Shown one piece after another: positions 19,499 through 28,120 of a stretch of 64,000 nucleotides of DNA. The DNA is taken from positions 331,331-395,330 of the forward strand of contig NZ_JABEPP010000004.1 of NCBI RefSeq assembly GCF_013044135.1, written 5' to 3'. The position numbers and the translations under genes are program-made. Every line of letters begins with the position of its first letter. The stretch's first letter is position 1. This stretch comes from Enterovirga aerilata. Lineage in GTDB: Bacteria; Pseudomonadota; Alphaproteobacteria; Rhizobiales; Beijerinckiaceae. The notes below the pieces were generated by a model. The model was not told the DNA's origin and did not search any database. It saw nothing but the letters and a program-made list of their open reading frames with translations.

Positions 19499-19840
19499 CT
19501 ATCGTCGCGGCGCGCAAGGCCAAGCTTCAGCCAATGCTTGTTCGGCGCCAGCAACCATGTGAACGTCCATGAAGTAGCTGTTGTCTTCTGCCCAGCGCAG
19601 ATAGGCTGAACGCAATCTATTCCGATCGTAACGCGGCGCCCCACACTCGCTACCCCGCGCCACTATCATCATGTCCAGCACGCCTTGAAGGTATGCGCCG
19701 CACGCTGGGTTGTTGGCGCGACAGCTTGCAACGAGTTCAGAGCCGTTTGTGTGAATCGGTTGTTCTTGCGCATAACTCGAAGCAGCGAGCACGACGGATG
19801 ATACACACGCTCCGATGCAATAACCGACAGTCCTAAACAT
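19499..19840 (-). CDS. Rap1a/Tai-like secreted protein
   Basis: This 113-aa exported protein has a signal peptide (about 1-24, ending ASSYAQ). The body shows the Rap1a pattern: NGSELVASCRANNPACGAYLQGVLD, then a Cys before the RLRSAYLRW helix, and a final AEAWPCAP. Rap1a proteins are small periplasmic proteins, some of them type VI secretion immunity proteins. Here no effector neighbour is visible, so immunity is not claimed. GAGGATC precedes the ATG. Confidence 0.65.
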   Translation of the reverse strand: MFRTVGYCIGACVSSVVLAASSYAQEQPIHTNGSELVASCRANNPACGAYLQGVLDMMIVARGSECGAPRYDRNRLRSAYLRWAEDNSYFMDVHMVAGAEQALAEAWPCAPRR

Positions 19841-19912
19841 ATTTGATCCTCGGATGGTGTTTTCAAAGAATGGGCCTTACCCCCATTCAGGCCCATTCAG
19901 ACGACTGAGAGT

Positions 19913-20260
19913 TCAGTCGCCATCCTCATCGCTGTCGTTTTCATTCCCGAGGATTTGGCCTGTCGGCGTAACGAACAGCTCCACGTTCTTGCCAGCCTGA
20001 TCCTTGCCTTCGATCTCGTAGAGCGTGCTGCCGTCCGCCTTTCTGGTTACCAGCTCGGCTTCGCGGACAGACGCGAGTCGTGTGCGCGCGGCGTTCATCG
20101 CGGCCACCGGCACCTGGTCGAGTGCGACTTCCTTCTCGCTATGCTCGCCGATAATGCGGTTCTCGTTCGCCTCATGGTTCTGCTGCGCCGCGAGCGCCAC
20201 GCCTGCCACCGTCAACACAGCAGCGCTGGCTCCGATGACGAGAGTTCGTTTGCTAGCCAT
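19913..20260 (-). CDS. PepSY-domain periplasmic protein
   Basis: This 115-aa protein has a signal peptide (KRTLVIGASAAVLTVAGVAL) and a single PepSY domain (about 45-110: AMNAARTRLASVREAELVTR, then LYEIEGKDQAGKNVELFVTP), with an acidic tail. PepSY proteins are often found with two-component systems and metal or stress genes. GTG at 20272 could extend it by four residues, but the AAGGAA site spaces better with ATG 20260. It is downstream of and co-oriented with the DUF1259 gene. Confidence 0.75.
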   Translation of the reverse strand: MASKRTLVIGASAAVLTVAGVALAAQQNHEANENRIIGEHSEKEVALDQVPVAAMNAARTRLASVREAELVTRKADGSTLYEIEGKDQAGKNVELFVTPTGQILGNENDSDEDGD

Positions 20261-20334
20261 GTTCCGTTCCACTTCCTTCGGGGCCGGGGGATGAACGGGC
20301 GGCGGTCGCGGCCCGACTGGCCGTCGTCCGATTC

Positions 20335-21216
20335 TTAGTTTTTTCGATTGTTCATTGTGTCGAGTGCCGAGCGGAGACCGCGCGCCAGCTTTGCCGCGTC
20401 GTCATTGGCCCAGAAGTGCAGGAAGAACAGGCGCGGCTCGTCGTTCAACATATGGTTGTGAAGCGCTGTGACTTCGATGTCGTTCGCTCGAAGCGCTCGA
20501 AGGACGCGGTCTACTTCGCTCGCGATGAGGACGAAATCGCCCGTGATCGCCGCCTTGCCGCCGCCGGTGGGCTGAAAATTGATTGCGGTCGCAGTTCCCA
20601 TTGATTGAGGCGTCACCATGCCGCCATCCATGAGCCGCTCCGCACGGGGAATACTGTATTGCAGAACGCCACCATTGACCCTGCCTTCGGCTCCCATCAG
20701 CTCGTCCAGAGCATCGGAGTTTAGATTGAGGCGAGACGGTGCTCCCGCTCCAAGAGACGGTGGAGAGATCGGTGTGCGGCTTGCGGAAATGGCTTGGCGC
20801 AGCGCCGCCGCCAGCCTTACCGGATCGCCATGCGCAGCTATGTGCATGTACATGGTGCCGGGCGCGGACCGCAGCAGGTGATTGTGGAGCGCGGTGATGG
20901 TGTATCCACCTTGCAAAAGGCGCGTCATCACAGGGTTCACTTCCTCGTGCGTGAGCACAAGATCGCCCATTACCATCACTTCGTCCCCCATAGGCTGAAA
21001 CGCGGCCCAGGAGCCGAGCGCCAGCGAAGGCTCTATCGATACGCCATCCAGAACAACGCGCAGGTCGGAGCGAGGAAATCCGTAGCGACGAACTCCGTCC
21101 GGCTGCTCGACGCCGGGGCGTCCCAGCGCGGCGTCAACCTTCGCCCAGTCCGGTGCCGCCCAAGCAGGTGCGGCTAGTAGCAGCGTGGCCAACCCCGATA
21201 ACAGCACCGTCCGCAT
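20335..21216 (-). CDS. DUF1259 (LppY/LpqO-like) secreted protein
   Basis: This 293-aa protein has a signal peptide (LLSGLATLLLAAPAWA) and two tandem DUF1259 domains. Each ends in a similar box: ITALHNHLLRSAPGTMYMHI in the first, VTALHNHMLNDEPRLFFLHF in the second. The His-rich ALHNH boxes could bind metal, which is inference. It is divergent from the response-regulator gene and followed by the PepSY gene, so both may be outputs of that system. Confidence 0.8.
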   Translation of the reverse strand: MRTVLLSGLATLLLAAPAWAAPDWAKVDAALGRPGVEQPDGVRRYGFPRSDLRVVLDGVSIEPSLALGSWAAFQPMGDEVMVMGDLVLTHEEVNPVMTRLLQGGYTITALHNHLLRSAPGTMYMHIAAHGDPVRLAAALRQAISASRTPISPPSLGAGAPSRLNLNSDALDELMGAEGRVNGGVLQYSIPRAERLMDGGMVTPQSMGTATAINFQPTGGGKAAITGDFVLIASEVDRVLRALRANDIEVTALHNHMLNDEPRLFFLHFWANDDAAKLARGLRSALDTMNNRKN

Positions 21217-21475
21217 AGTTTTGCTTCAACTCCTGATGCATAATGAGATCATGGTCGATGCCTCCTCGGGCACGCCAAAGCTGCGACACTCATGCATCGG
21301 CGCCGACCGCAAGGCACCTTGTAGATTCACAAGGTCCGCTGGCGGCATTCTGCACTAGAAGGCGATCGAACTCTTGTGCGAACGCAGCCGTCGGCAAACG
21401 ACATTGGCGCACTGTCGGCACTGCTCGCACGCGGCTATGGTCGGCGCAAACAACAGAGGAGATGCCTCGGGCATT

Positions 21476-22144
21476 ATGCGCCTACTACTGATCGAGGACG
21501 ACGAGGACACGGGGAGCGCCGTTGTTGAAGCGCTGCGTGCTCGCGGTCACGCCGTCGATTGGGAGGACGACGGAAAAAGCGGACTTGATCGCGCCGTGAG
21601 CGGTGCTCACGCGTTGCTGATCGTTGACCGAATGCTGCCAGAGATGGATGGGCTATCGGTTGTCACCGAGCTGCGCCGTCGCCAAGTCGTAGCACCCGTG
21701 CTGATGCTCACGGCGCTAGGCTCCGTGGGCCAACGAGTCGAAGGTCTTGAAGGTGGAGCCGACGACTATCTTGTCAAACCGTTCGCGATCGCCGAACTGG
21801 TCGCGCGCGTTGAAGCGCTGCAGCGCCGGGCGGCCGGCCCGCCCAGCATCCTCTCGCTGGGCGATCTGACACTCGACCGTCTCGCTCGGACGGTGCGGAG
21901 AGGCAACACGCCCATCGAACTAATCCCACGCGAGTTCCAGCTTCTCGAACTACTGATGCTGAACTCGCCGGCCGTGCTTACGCGGTTGATGCTGCTGGAG
22001 ACCGTGTGGAAGTTCCGTTTCGATCCTGGCAGGAACCTCGTCGAAAGCCACATCAGTCGGCTGCGGGCAAAGATCGATCGCGGTGACGATCCCCCCCTGA
22101 TCCATACCGTGCGTGGGGAAGGCTATGCCGCTTGGAGTGATTAG
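21476..22144 (+). CDS. OmpR-family response regulator
   Basis: This 222-aa regulator has a receiver domain (acidic pocket EDDED near residue 8, phospho-acceptor Asp 51 in LLIVDRMLPEMDG, Lys in LVKPFAIAEL). The C-terminal winged helix contains LIPREFQLLELLMLNSPAVL and DPGRNLVESHISRLRAKID. ATG 21476 gives the canonical MRLLLIEDDED start. The gene overlaps the 5' end of the histidine kinase gene, which is its likely partner. Confidence 0.9.
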   Translation: MRLLLIEDDEDTGSAVVEALRARGHAVDWEDDGKSGLDRAVSGAHALLIVDRMLPEMDGLSVVTELRRRQVVAPVLMLTALGSVGQRVEGLEGGADDYLVKPFAIAELVARVEALQRRAAGPPSILSLGDLTLDRLARTVRRGNTPIELIPREFQLLELLMLNSPAVLTRLMLLETVWKFRFDPGRNLVESHISRLRAKIDRGDDPPLIHTVRGEGYAAWSD

Positions 22145-23525
22145 CCGGCTGTTGCGCTCGACGGTGTCCCGTCTTGTTGCGCTCAACGCGCTGCTGCTCG
22201 TCATCAGCATGGTCGCCGGCGCGCTCGGCGGCTGGATCGCAACGCGCGGGGTGGTTGAGCGCGAGGCTCGAAATCGCATCGAGCTGGAGTCGCACGTGAT
22301 CGCCCTCGAAGCGCAACGGGGAGGCCTTGATCGCGCACTGGAAATAATTCGAGCGAAGGCCGAGCGGCCGGGGTCGCCCGAGTATTATTTAGTTGGGCCA
22401 GATGGACGCACGCTGATCGGCGACATCCAAATTGTACCGCGAAAGGTCGGTTGGCACTTTATCGACCAGCCTCCGCCGCAACCCGGCGTCGAGGGCGTCC
22501 ATCTGCTGGCGATGACGCGACGCCTTCCCGATGGATCCCTTCTCATCGTTGGAGAGGATATGGAGCGAAGCGAAGCAATCCGCGACGCTGTTTTCGGGGC
22601 CATTCTGACCGCTGGCGGAATCGCGTTGGTGTTCGGCATCATCGCAGGCCTCTTCGCCACGCGGCAGACGCTGCGCCAGATGAAGCGGATCAACGTTACC
22701 GTCCGAGCAGTCGAGCGTGGCGATCTCTCGGCGCGGACCGGCGCTCCGGTCGATGCGCGCACCGATCTTGATCAACTCGCGTTGGCCATCGACCGTATGC
22801 TCGATCGGATTGACACGCTGGTAGCCACGATCCGTCGCGTGTCGGCGGAGGTCGCCCACGACCTGCGCACGCCGCTCACGCGGGTGAGGCACTCTGTTGA
22901 ATTGGCGTTGGCACAGCACGATGAAGAGCTCAGGTCTGCGGCGCTGGGTGAGGCGTTGGCCGGGCTGGACGAGGCGCTTCGGCTGTTCAGTGCGGTGCTG
23001 GATCTAGCGGAGATTGATGCCGGTAACGCGCGCGCGCGATTTCAGCCTATCGACCTGGCAGAGATCGTTGACCGGGTGGTGGATGCCTATCGTGCAGAGA
23101 TCGAGGCTTCCGGCCGCAACATCTCTGTGAGCTTAGCGCGAGAAGCGCTGGTCGCCGGTGACGCCGACCTGCTGGCGCGTGCGCTCGCCAACCTGATTGA
23201 GAACGCGCTCAAATACTCCGGTGAGCACGCTCGTATCGATGTTTCGGTCACCGAGCAGGCCGACACGTTGACGATGGCGGTCGCCGACGACGGTCCCGGC
23301 GTATCCGATTGCGAGGTCTCCGAGATGCTGCGCCCGTTCGGGCGCTTGGACCGAGCGCGGCGTGCATCCGGCAACGGCCTTGGCCTCGCCATCGCCGACG
23401 CCGTTGCCCGACTGCACCGTGGAGCGCTGGCCTTTGCGCGGCTCCAGCCAGGGCTGGCGGTCGAAATCAGATTGCCGCGGGCACCGGCGGTGACGGCGGC
23501 TCGAATACTGGATCAAGTTGACTGA
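22125..23525 (+). CDS. Sensor histidine kinase
   Basis: This 466-aa kinase has two membrane helices (about 14-38 and 158-180) around a periplasmic sensor loop, a HAMP segment, HisKA (EVAHDLRTPLTRVRHSVEL, His about 245) and an HATPase domain with N-box LIENALKYSGEHA, ADDGPGVSD and GNGLGLAIADAVAR. ATG 22125 follows a GGGAAGG site and overlaps the regulator gene. Its stimulus is unknown. The chromate and PepSY/DUF1259 neighbours suggest envelope or metal stress. Confidence 0.9.
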   Translation: MPLGVISRLLRSTVSRLVALNALLLVISMVAGALGGWIATRGVVEREARNRIELESHVIALEAQRGGLDRALEIIRAKAERPGSPEYYLVGPDGRTLIGDIQIVPRKVGWHFIDQPPPQPGVEGVHLLAMTRRLPDGSLLIVGEDMERSEAIRDAVFGAILTAGGIALVFGIIAGLFATRQTLRQMKRINVTVRAVERGDLSARTGAPVDARTDLDQLALAIDRMLDRIDTLVATIRRVSAEVAHDLRTPLTRVRHSVELALAQHDEELRSAALGEALAGLDEALRLFSAVLDLAEIDAGNARARFQPIDLAEIVDRVVDAYRAEIEASGRNISVSLAREALVAGDADLLARALANLIENALKYSGEHARIDVSVTEQADTLTMAVADDGPGVSDCEVSEMLRPFGRLDRARRASGNGLGLAIADAVARLHRGALAFARLQPGLAVEIRLPRAPAVTAARILDQVD

Positions 23526-23588
23526 GCGTGACGAAAGGCGCTTCGCTGGTCCAGCGACCGACTAACGTATCCCGGAACGTGCGAACGT

Positions 23589-24704
23589 TTATGCCGGCGA
23601 AGCCGTGGTTCCTCGGCCGGCGACACGGCGTTCGTGCGCCGCGACCGCGCGACGGTATGCGGCATCCGCCACCTGTCGCACGGCGCTGGGCGGAAACGGC
23701 GCGACCGAACTGACGTTGATCTCGCACAAGACATAGCTGTCCGAGCCGCGATCGTCTTTCGGCCCGTAGAGGAAGTCCGCGTCCCACAGGAGCGGCAGCT
23801 CGTCATGCTCGATGGCGAGGATGTGCTGCAACCCGGGAATCCACGACTGTTCCATATCGTCTCTGAGCGACTGGAAAGCGCCGGCGTCGGCAGGCTGCAT
23901 GACCCGCGGCCCCGGCTGCGCCTTCGGAGAATCGACCCCTTCCGCGGGTAGCGGCAATAGCGCGCGGATCAGTTGGTGGCCGAAACCGACGACCGTGCCC
24001 TCGCTCACATAGCAGCGGATCATGCCGTCCCCGAGCCGCGGTTGGAACGGTTGGTCGATGAGGCATTCGCCGCGCTCAAAATAGGGTGCGAACCGAGCGA
24101 TCAGGGCATCGAGGGGGATCTTGAACGGAACGCTGTCCCGCGCGGCGTGAAGGACCGAAACGATCGGTTGGGCGCCACCCCCCCGGTCAGCAACTTCGAC
24201 CCGCCACACGCCCCGGCCGCCATTGCTCCGATTTTCCTTGAGCACACGCGGCCCGGAAGCCAGGCGTTCAAGAAGCAGCGCGCGCAGTTCCTCCAGATCG
24301 GCGTAGCGGTGTGTGTCGGTGCCCCAACCCAGCGCCCGCGTGGCGTGAAGCACGCTTTTCACGCCCATTTTCGCGATGATATCGGGATGCGCGCTGATCG
24401 AGACGCCCGCCGCCGCGGCCTCGCGCAAAATCGGATCGAGCCTTGAGCGGTCACCGGCGTCGCTGATCGGGTCGGCCCAGACCATCACGCCATCGCACGT
24501 CAGCAGACGGTCGCGCGTTGTACCAGCCGTCTCGTCGGCATATCCAATCGCCTCGACCTCACCGCCCAACTCACGCAGCGCTGCCATGATCGGCCACTGG
24601 CGCGCGCTTTGCACGTCCAGAGGGCTGGTGGGGAGGTCGGTTCGCCACAACAGGCCGATCTTGGGGCAAGTGGTCAAGGCCGACTTCACTCGCCTCCCGT
24701 TCAT
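23589..24704 (-). CDS. ATP-grasp-like protein (Cj0069-like)
   Basis: This 371-aa protein resembles glutathione-synthase-type ATP-grasp enzymes. It shows an N-terminal KIGLLWRTDLPTSPLD, a central ATP-binding-like PRVLKENRSNGGRGVWRVEV, and a late acidic metal box VLCEINVSSVAPFPP. It looks like the Cj0069 family, whose substrate I cannot name. ATG 24704 has GGAGAG five nt upstream. It follows the superoxide dismutase gene by 14 nt, so the two are probably cotranscribed with the chromate genes. Confidence 0.6.
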   Translation of the reverse strand: MNGRRVKSALTTCPKIGLLWRTDLPTSPLDVQSARQWPIMAALRELGGEVEAIGYADETAGTTRDRLLTCDGVMVWADPISDAGDRSRLDPILREAAAAGVSISAHPDIIAKMGVKSVLHATRALGWGTDTHRYADLEELRALLLERLASGPRVLKENRSNGGRGVWRVEVADRGGGAQPIVSVLHAARDSVPFKIPLDALIARFAPYFERGECLIDQPFQPRLGDGMIRCYVSEGTVVGFGHQLIRALLPLPAEGVDSPKAQPGPRVMQPADAGAFQSLRDDMEQSWIPGLQHILAIEHDELPLLWDADFLYGPKDDRGSDSYVLCEINVSSVAPFPPSAVRQVADAAYRRAVAAHERRVAGRGTTASPA

Positions 24705-24718
24705 CGCCGCTCTCCAAC

Positions 24719-25453
24719 TCAGGCGCTGGCGGTGGCGATCGCCTGCGCATAACGGCGGTCGGTCGCTTCCCAGTCGAGGTTCTTGAACCACGCGTCGATA
24801 TACCTGGCGGCTTGGGTGCCGTAATCCATGTGAAAGCTGTGTTCATACATATCGAGCGCGAGCAGCGGTATGCCGGCCGCAGCGCCGTGCATGTGATCCC
24901 AAGCCCAATGATTGTTGAGCGAGCGCGTGTGGACGTTGTAAGCGAGGATTGTCCAGCCAGAGCCGCCCGCAAGGCTCATGCCGGTGCGGCGGAATTCCGC
25001 CTCCCATGTCGCGAACGAGCCGAAGGCGGCGTCAATGGCGTCGCGGACCGAACCGGCCGCCCGGCCGTCGCCGCCCAACCCGTCGAAGTAGATTTCATGC
25101 AGCACCACCGAGCCGGTACGGTGCAGTTCCTCGCGTTTGAGGCCGCCGTAGATGGCAGGCGGCGCTTCGGTATCGGCGAGCGCGGCGGCCAGCCGTGGCC
25201 GCAATGCGTTCAGCGTCTTGACCGAGCCGGCATAGTTGTTCTCGTGGTGCGACGTGATCAATCGCTCGGACAAGCCCTCAAGCCTGGCCGGATCGAACTT
25301 GAGCGGCTTGATTTGATGGTTGCCGGCAAAGGCGGGGACGGTCGACGGCGTGGCGACCGGCGTCCGGGCGGAGGCTTCGTTGATCGTCATGGCGGCGGCT
25401 CCTATGCCTAGGGTTGCGATTGCACTGCGTCGGGAGAGATTGTCGATCGTCAC
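24719..25453 (-). CDS. Exported Fe/Mn superoxide dismutase
   Basis: This 244-aa superoxide dismutase has metal ligands visible in ITSHHENNYAG and DMYEHSFHMDYG (Asp and His), plus the domain linker stretch TGSVVLHEIYFDGLGGDGRA. An N-terminal twin-arginine-like signal (LSRRSAIATLGIGAAAM) suggests Tat export, unlike cytoplasmic SodB. GTG 25453 is the start, with AAAGGA upstream. In the chromate block it would remove superoxide made during chromate reduction. Confidence 0.85.
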   Translation of the reverse strand: MTIDNLSRRSAIATLGIGAAAMTINEASARTPVATPSTVPAFAGNHQIKPLKFDPARLEGLSERLITSHHENNYAGSVKTLNALRPRLAAALADTEAPPAIYGGLKREELHRTGSVVLHEIYFDGLGGDGRAAGSVRDAIDAAFGSFATWEAEFRRTGMSLAGGSGWTILAYNVHTRSLNNHWAWDHMHGAAAGIPLLALDMYEHSFHMDYGTQAARYIDAWFKNLDWEATDRRYAQAIATASA

Positions 25454-25510
25454 ATTCGGTCCTTTCCAATATGATTGATTAGGCTGCGTAAGAGTGACGG
25501 TGCGTCGCGA

Positions 25511-26758
25511 TCATCCGAACAGGACGAGGCCCGCCCCCGCCGCGGCGAGAACAACCCACAGGATCGTCGTTTTGGCCTTGAACACGTAAAGGAGCGCGAG
25601 GGCGACGGCGAAGATCGCGAGCGGGATCACCACGCCGGGCACGTTCACGAGAGTCTTTTGCCCTAGTTCCAGCGTCGTGGCGGCGATCAGCCCGACGACC
25701 GCTGCTGATATTCCCTCTAGGAAGGTCTTGATCTTTTCGTTGTCCACCAGCCGTTCAAGCTGGTCATGAAAGAACAGAGAAAAGCTGAATGCCGGCAGGA
25801 AGATGCCGATCGTCATCACGATCGCTCCGAGTGGGCCGCCGCCGAAATATCCGATGAACGTCGAGAAGATGATCAGGGGTGCCGGCAGAATCCCCGATAG
25901 GGCGAGCCCGTCGAGGAACTGCGCATCCGTCATCCATCCATTGCCAACCGCATCGGCACGCAGGAACGGGATGACTGTGTAGGCCCCGCCAAAGGTGAGG
26001 AGCCCGGCCTTGAGGCCCGAGATGAAAAGATCCAGCAGCGACGGTTCTTGGTTTGCGACGGGTTGCGCCGAGACCGCATCTCCACCAACCGGACCGGCGA
26101 AAGTGACCCAGGCGAAGTAGAGCCCGAGCCCGACGAGCACGGCCATGAGCAGGCCGGCCGTCACCCGCTGACGGCGCGTCGCGAACATATAGACGAGGCC
26201 CGCGATCGGCAGGGTGAGCCAGAACGGCGTGCCGACGAGGGCCGCTAGGCCGGCGACGCCCGCGATACCCCAAAGCCAGCGGTCGAGCAGGATGTGACCG
26301 CCAATCCGGTGCACGGCGCGCACGATCAGGGCGATGACGGCCGGTTGCACTCCGAGAAATGCCGCGGTTGCGGCGGCAGTCTGCATGATCCCGGTGGAGA
26401 GATACAGCCAGGACAGCGCGAACATTAGGACAAAGCCCGGCATCATGAATCCCAGGCCTGCAAGAAGACCGCCGAGCTTTCCTTTAGGAAGCGTGCCGAA
26501 GAAGACGCATAGCTCGTGAGCCTCCGGACCGGGGAGCACCTGATACACGGCTAGGATGCGGTTGAACCTGGCACTTGAGACCCAGTGTTCCTCGTCGACC
26601 AACTCGCGGCGGATCATGGCGATTTGGGCGATCGGGCCACCCCATGCCAGGAAACCGAACCGCAAGAACTTGGCGAAGATCTGTGCATACGAAAGCTGCG
26701 GCAAAATGCCTTGACCTTCCGCAGAACCTACAGCCTCGCTCGGTACATTTGTCTGCAT
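25511..26758 (-). CDS. chrA: Chromate efflux transporter ChrA
   Basis: This 415-aa inner-membrane transporter of the CHR superfamily, long two-domain type, has about 10-12 membrane segments. The N-terminal hallmark FLRFGFLAWGGPIAQIAMIR, then AVYQVLPGPEAHELCVFFG, and the second-half mirror FISGLKAGLLTFGGAYTVIP are seen. It exports chromate by proton antiport-like activity known for ChrA. A GAGGAA site precedes the ATG. It lies 71 bp after chrB in the same direction. Confidence 0.93.
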   Translation of the reverse strand: MQTNVPSEAVGSAEGQGILPQLSYAQIFAKFLRFGFLAWGGPIAQIAMIRRELVDEEHWVSSARFNRILAVYQVLPGPEAHELCVFFGTLPKGKLGGLLAGLGFMMPGFVLMFALSWLYLSTGIMQTAAATAAFLGVQPAVIALIVRAVHRIGGHILLDRWLWGIAGVAGLAALVGTPFWLTLPIAGLVYMFATRRQRVTAGLLMAVLVGLGLYFAWVTFAGPVGGDAVSAQPVANQEPSLLDLFISGLKAGLLTFGGAYTVIPFLRADAVGNGWMTDAQFLDGLALSGILPAPLIIFSTFIGYFGGGPLGAIVMTIGIFLPAFSFSLFFHDQLERLVDNEKIKTFLEGISAAVVGLIAATTLELGQKTLVNVPGVVIPLAIFAVALALLYVFKAKTTILWVVLAAAGAGLVLFG

Positions 26759-26829
26759 TCACCACGTTCCTCAAGCTATAACAGTCATCTCTCGGCCGAG
26801 GGCCGAGTGCCTTGCGCTGACTCCCGACT

Positions 26830-27783
26830 TCACGGGTTTTGCCGGGTGAAGTAGGCGTAGAAGCCATCGAGCGCGTCGCCGGCACCGGCGATGCGCTGGA
26901 GATCGTCATCGAACGTCGCGCACACGCCTGACAGCATCGCGCTGAGTCCCGGCGTTTCCGGCCGCTCAAACTTGTCGTCGCCGATGTCGAGGTCGTGGAT
27001 GATCTCCCCGATCGCGGCTAATCCCGGATCGCCGTCCAGCTCGGCGCGTAGCAGCAGGGTCTCGAAGCTGCACCGATCGCCCTCATGGGTGAACTCGGCA
27101 TCGGTCATATCGAAGCGCAGCTCGCCGGCATCGGACGTGTAGCTCCTGCCATCGACGAACTTGAAGCTCGCGTGGGGGTCGATGAATCGTCGGATCAGCC
27201 AAGCGCAGGCGATGCGATCGACGTGGACGCCGCGCCGCGTCACCCAGACGCGATGCTTGAGGTCAGCGGGCGACACCGCAGCCGCTTCGCCTGTGCGGCC
27301 GACGTCGGGATGGGCGTAACGCTTCTCGTCCAAATCCCGCAGCGCCGCCTCGGCACCTTGACGACCGTGCGCGCCAAAGAAGTCGAGCCGGACAATCTCA
27401 GAAAGCCGTCGCTGGAGTTTTGAGATCTCGGTCCCCGACGCCGGCCCAGTGTCGAGCAACTGCCGTGCGGCTTGGGCCAGCTCGTCATAATCGGCATCCC
27501 GCGCAGCGTCGAAAAGCTGGCGGAGCTCAACGTCGCTCTGGCCTTCGATCATCTGCGCGTCGATCAGCACCGCCTCGCCGCCGCTGGTCGTGATCTCTGC
27601 CAGCAGGTCGCGAAATGCGGTTTCGTTCTCCTCGCGACGGGGGAGCACATGAACAGCGTTCTTGAGCGGCACTGCGCCAATCGCCTGCAAGCGGCGCCAG
27701 ATTTTCACACGCAGATAGGGCGGCTTCGCAGGGATTTGGTGCAGCAATGCTAGCCAATGCTCGGAGTCTTGCGAAGCGTCCAT
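26830..27783 (-). CDS. chrB: Chromate resistance protein ChrB
   Basis: This 317-aa ChrB protein has an N-terminal helical domain (WLALLHQIPAKPPYLRVKIWR, then GAVPLKNAVHVLPRREE) and a C-terminal ChrB domain (WVTRRGVHVDRIACAWLIRR, FIDPHASFKFVD). In characterised chr loci ChrB is a chromate-responsive regulator of chrA. A long imperfect palindrome lies directly upstream of the ATG, compatible with autoregulation. It is the first gene of the chr operon. Confidence 0.9.
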   Translation of the reverse strand: MDASQDSEHWLALLHQIPAKPPYLRVKIWRRLQAIGAVPLKNAVHVLPRREENETAFRDLLAEITTSGGEAVLIDAQMIEGQSDVELRQLFDAARDADYDELAQAARQLLDTGPASGTEISKLQRRLSEIVRLDFFGAHGRQGAEAALRDLDEKRYAHPDVGRTGEAAAVSPADLKHRVWVTRRGVHVDRIACAWLIRRFIDPHASFKFVDGRSYTSDAGELRFDMTDAEFTHEGDRCSFETLLLRAELDGDPGLAAIGEIIHDLDIGDDKFERPETPGLSAMLSGVCATFDDDLQRIAGAGDALDGFYAYFTRQNP

Positions 27784-27788
27784 AACGC

Positions 27789-27827
27789 ATATGTATCATT
27801 TCCGATGTTGAAATGAAACACGTATAT
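27789..27827. promoter_or_regulatory. Candidate ChrB operator upstream of chrB
   Basis: ATATGTATCATTTC is followed by a short spacer and GAAATGAAACACGTATAT. TCATTTC (27796-27802) and GAAATGA (27810-27816) are perfect inverted arms, and the outer ATATGTA/ACGTATAT halves extend the symmetry. It lies 6 bp before the chrB start codon, where chr promoters and ChrB operators occur. Binding by ChrB is inferred. Confidence 0.5.
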
Positions 27828-27949
27828 CTCCATCCTGCAACGGTTCAGGAAGGGTGCGGATTGCGGGCGAAGCGCAAGCGACGTTCGACGGCGACGATCG
27901 CTGGCTCGTTTCGGTGTTTGGCGGCGCTACGGTAGTAGGAACAACGGGA

Positions 27950-27983
27950 TGTATTCGTTATGTTTATCCTGCACGGGGCACCA
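27950..27983. repeat. Direct repeat flanking the Argonaute island, copy 1
   Basis: TGTATTCGTTATGTTTATCC (27950-27969) is identical to 33176-33195. After five variable bases both copies share CGGGGC-CCA at the same offset. The two copies lie 5,226 bp apart and bracket all four minus-strand genes of the short-Argonaute locus. Both could be attachment-site halves, a recombination scar or relics of one duplicated coding start, since both read CIRYVYP. Confidence 0.6.
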
Positions 27984-28120
27984 AATTCCGCCGCCGGCCG
28001 CCGTTTGTGCGCGTCAGCCGCACAGGCTACGATCAGCGAAAACTCAGTGTTAACACGATCGTAGGCACGGCGGCCATCGACGGCAAAAAGTTCGAATCCT
28101 GTGGGTGCAACGAACTTTCA

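Larger units (their letters stand above)
27784..28120. other. Intergenic region between chrB and the Argonaute gene
   Basis: This 337-bp stretch holds the chrB operator and promoter and copy 1 of the 20-bp direct repeat (27950-27969). It also contains an open frame (27854-28159, +) without recognisable similarity, convergent with and overlapping the Argonaute 3' end. I do not call a gene there. Confidence 0.5.

Noticed and set aside
28085..28120. tRNA-like 3' end (TTCGAATCC) next to the Argonaute gene
   Set aside because: The T-stem does not pair and no anticodon or acceptor stem can be built, so no tRNA gene or tRNA attachment site is claimed.
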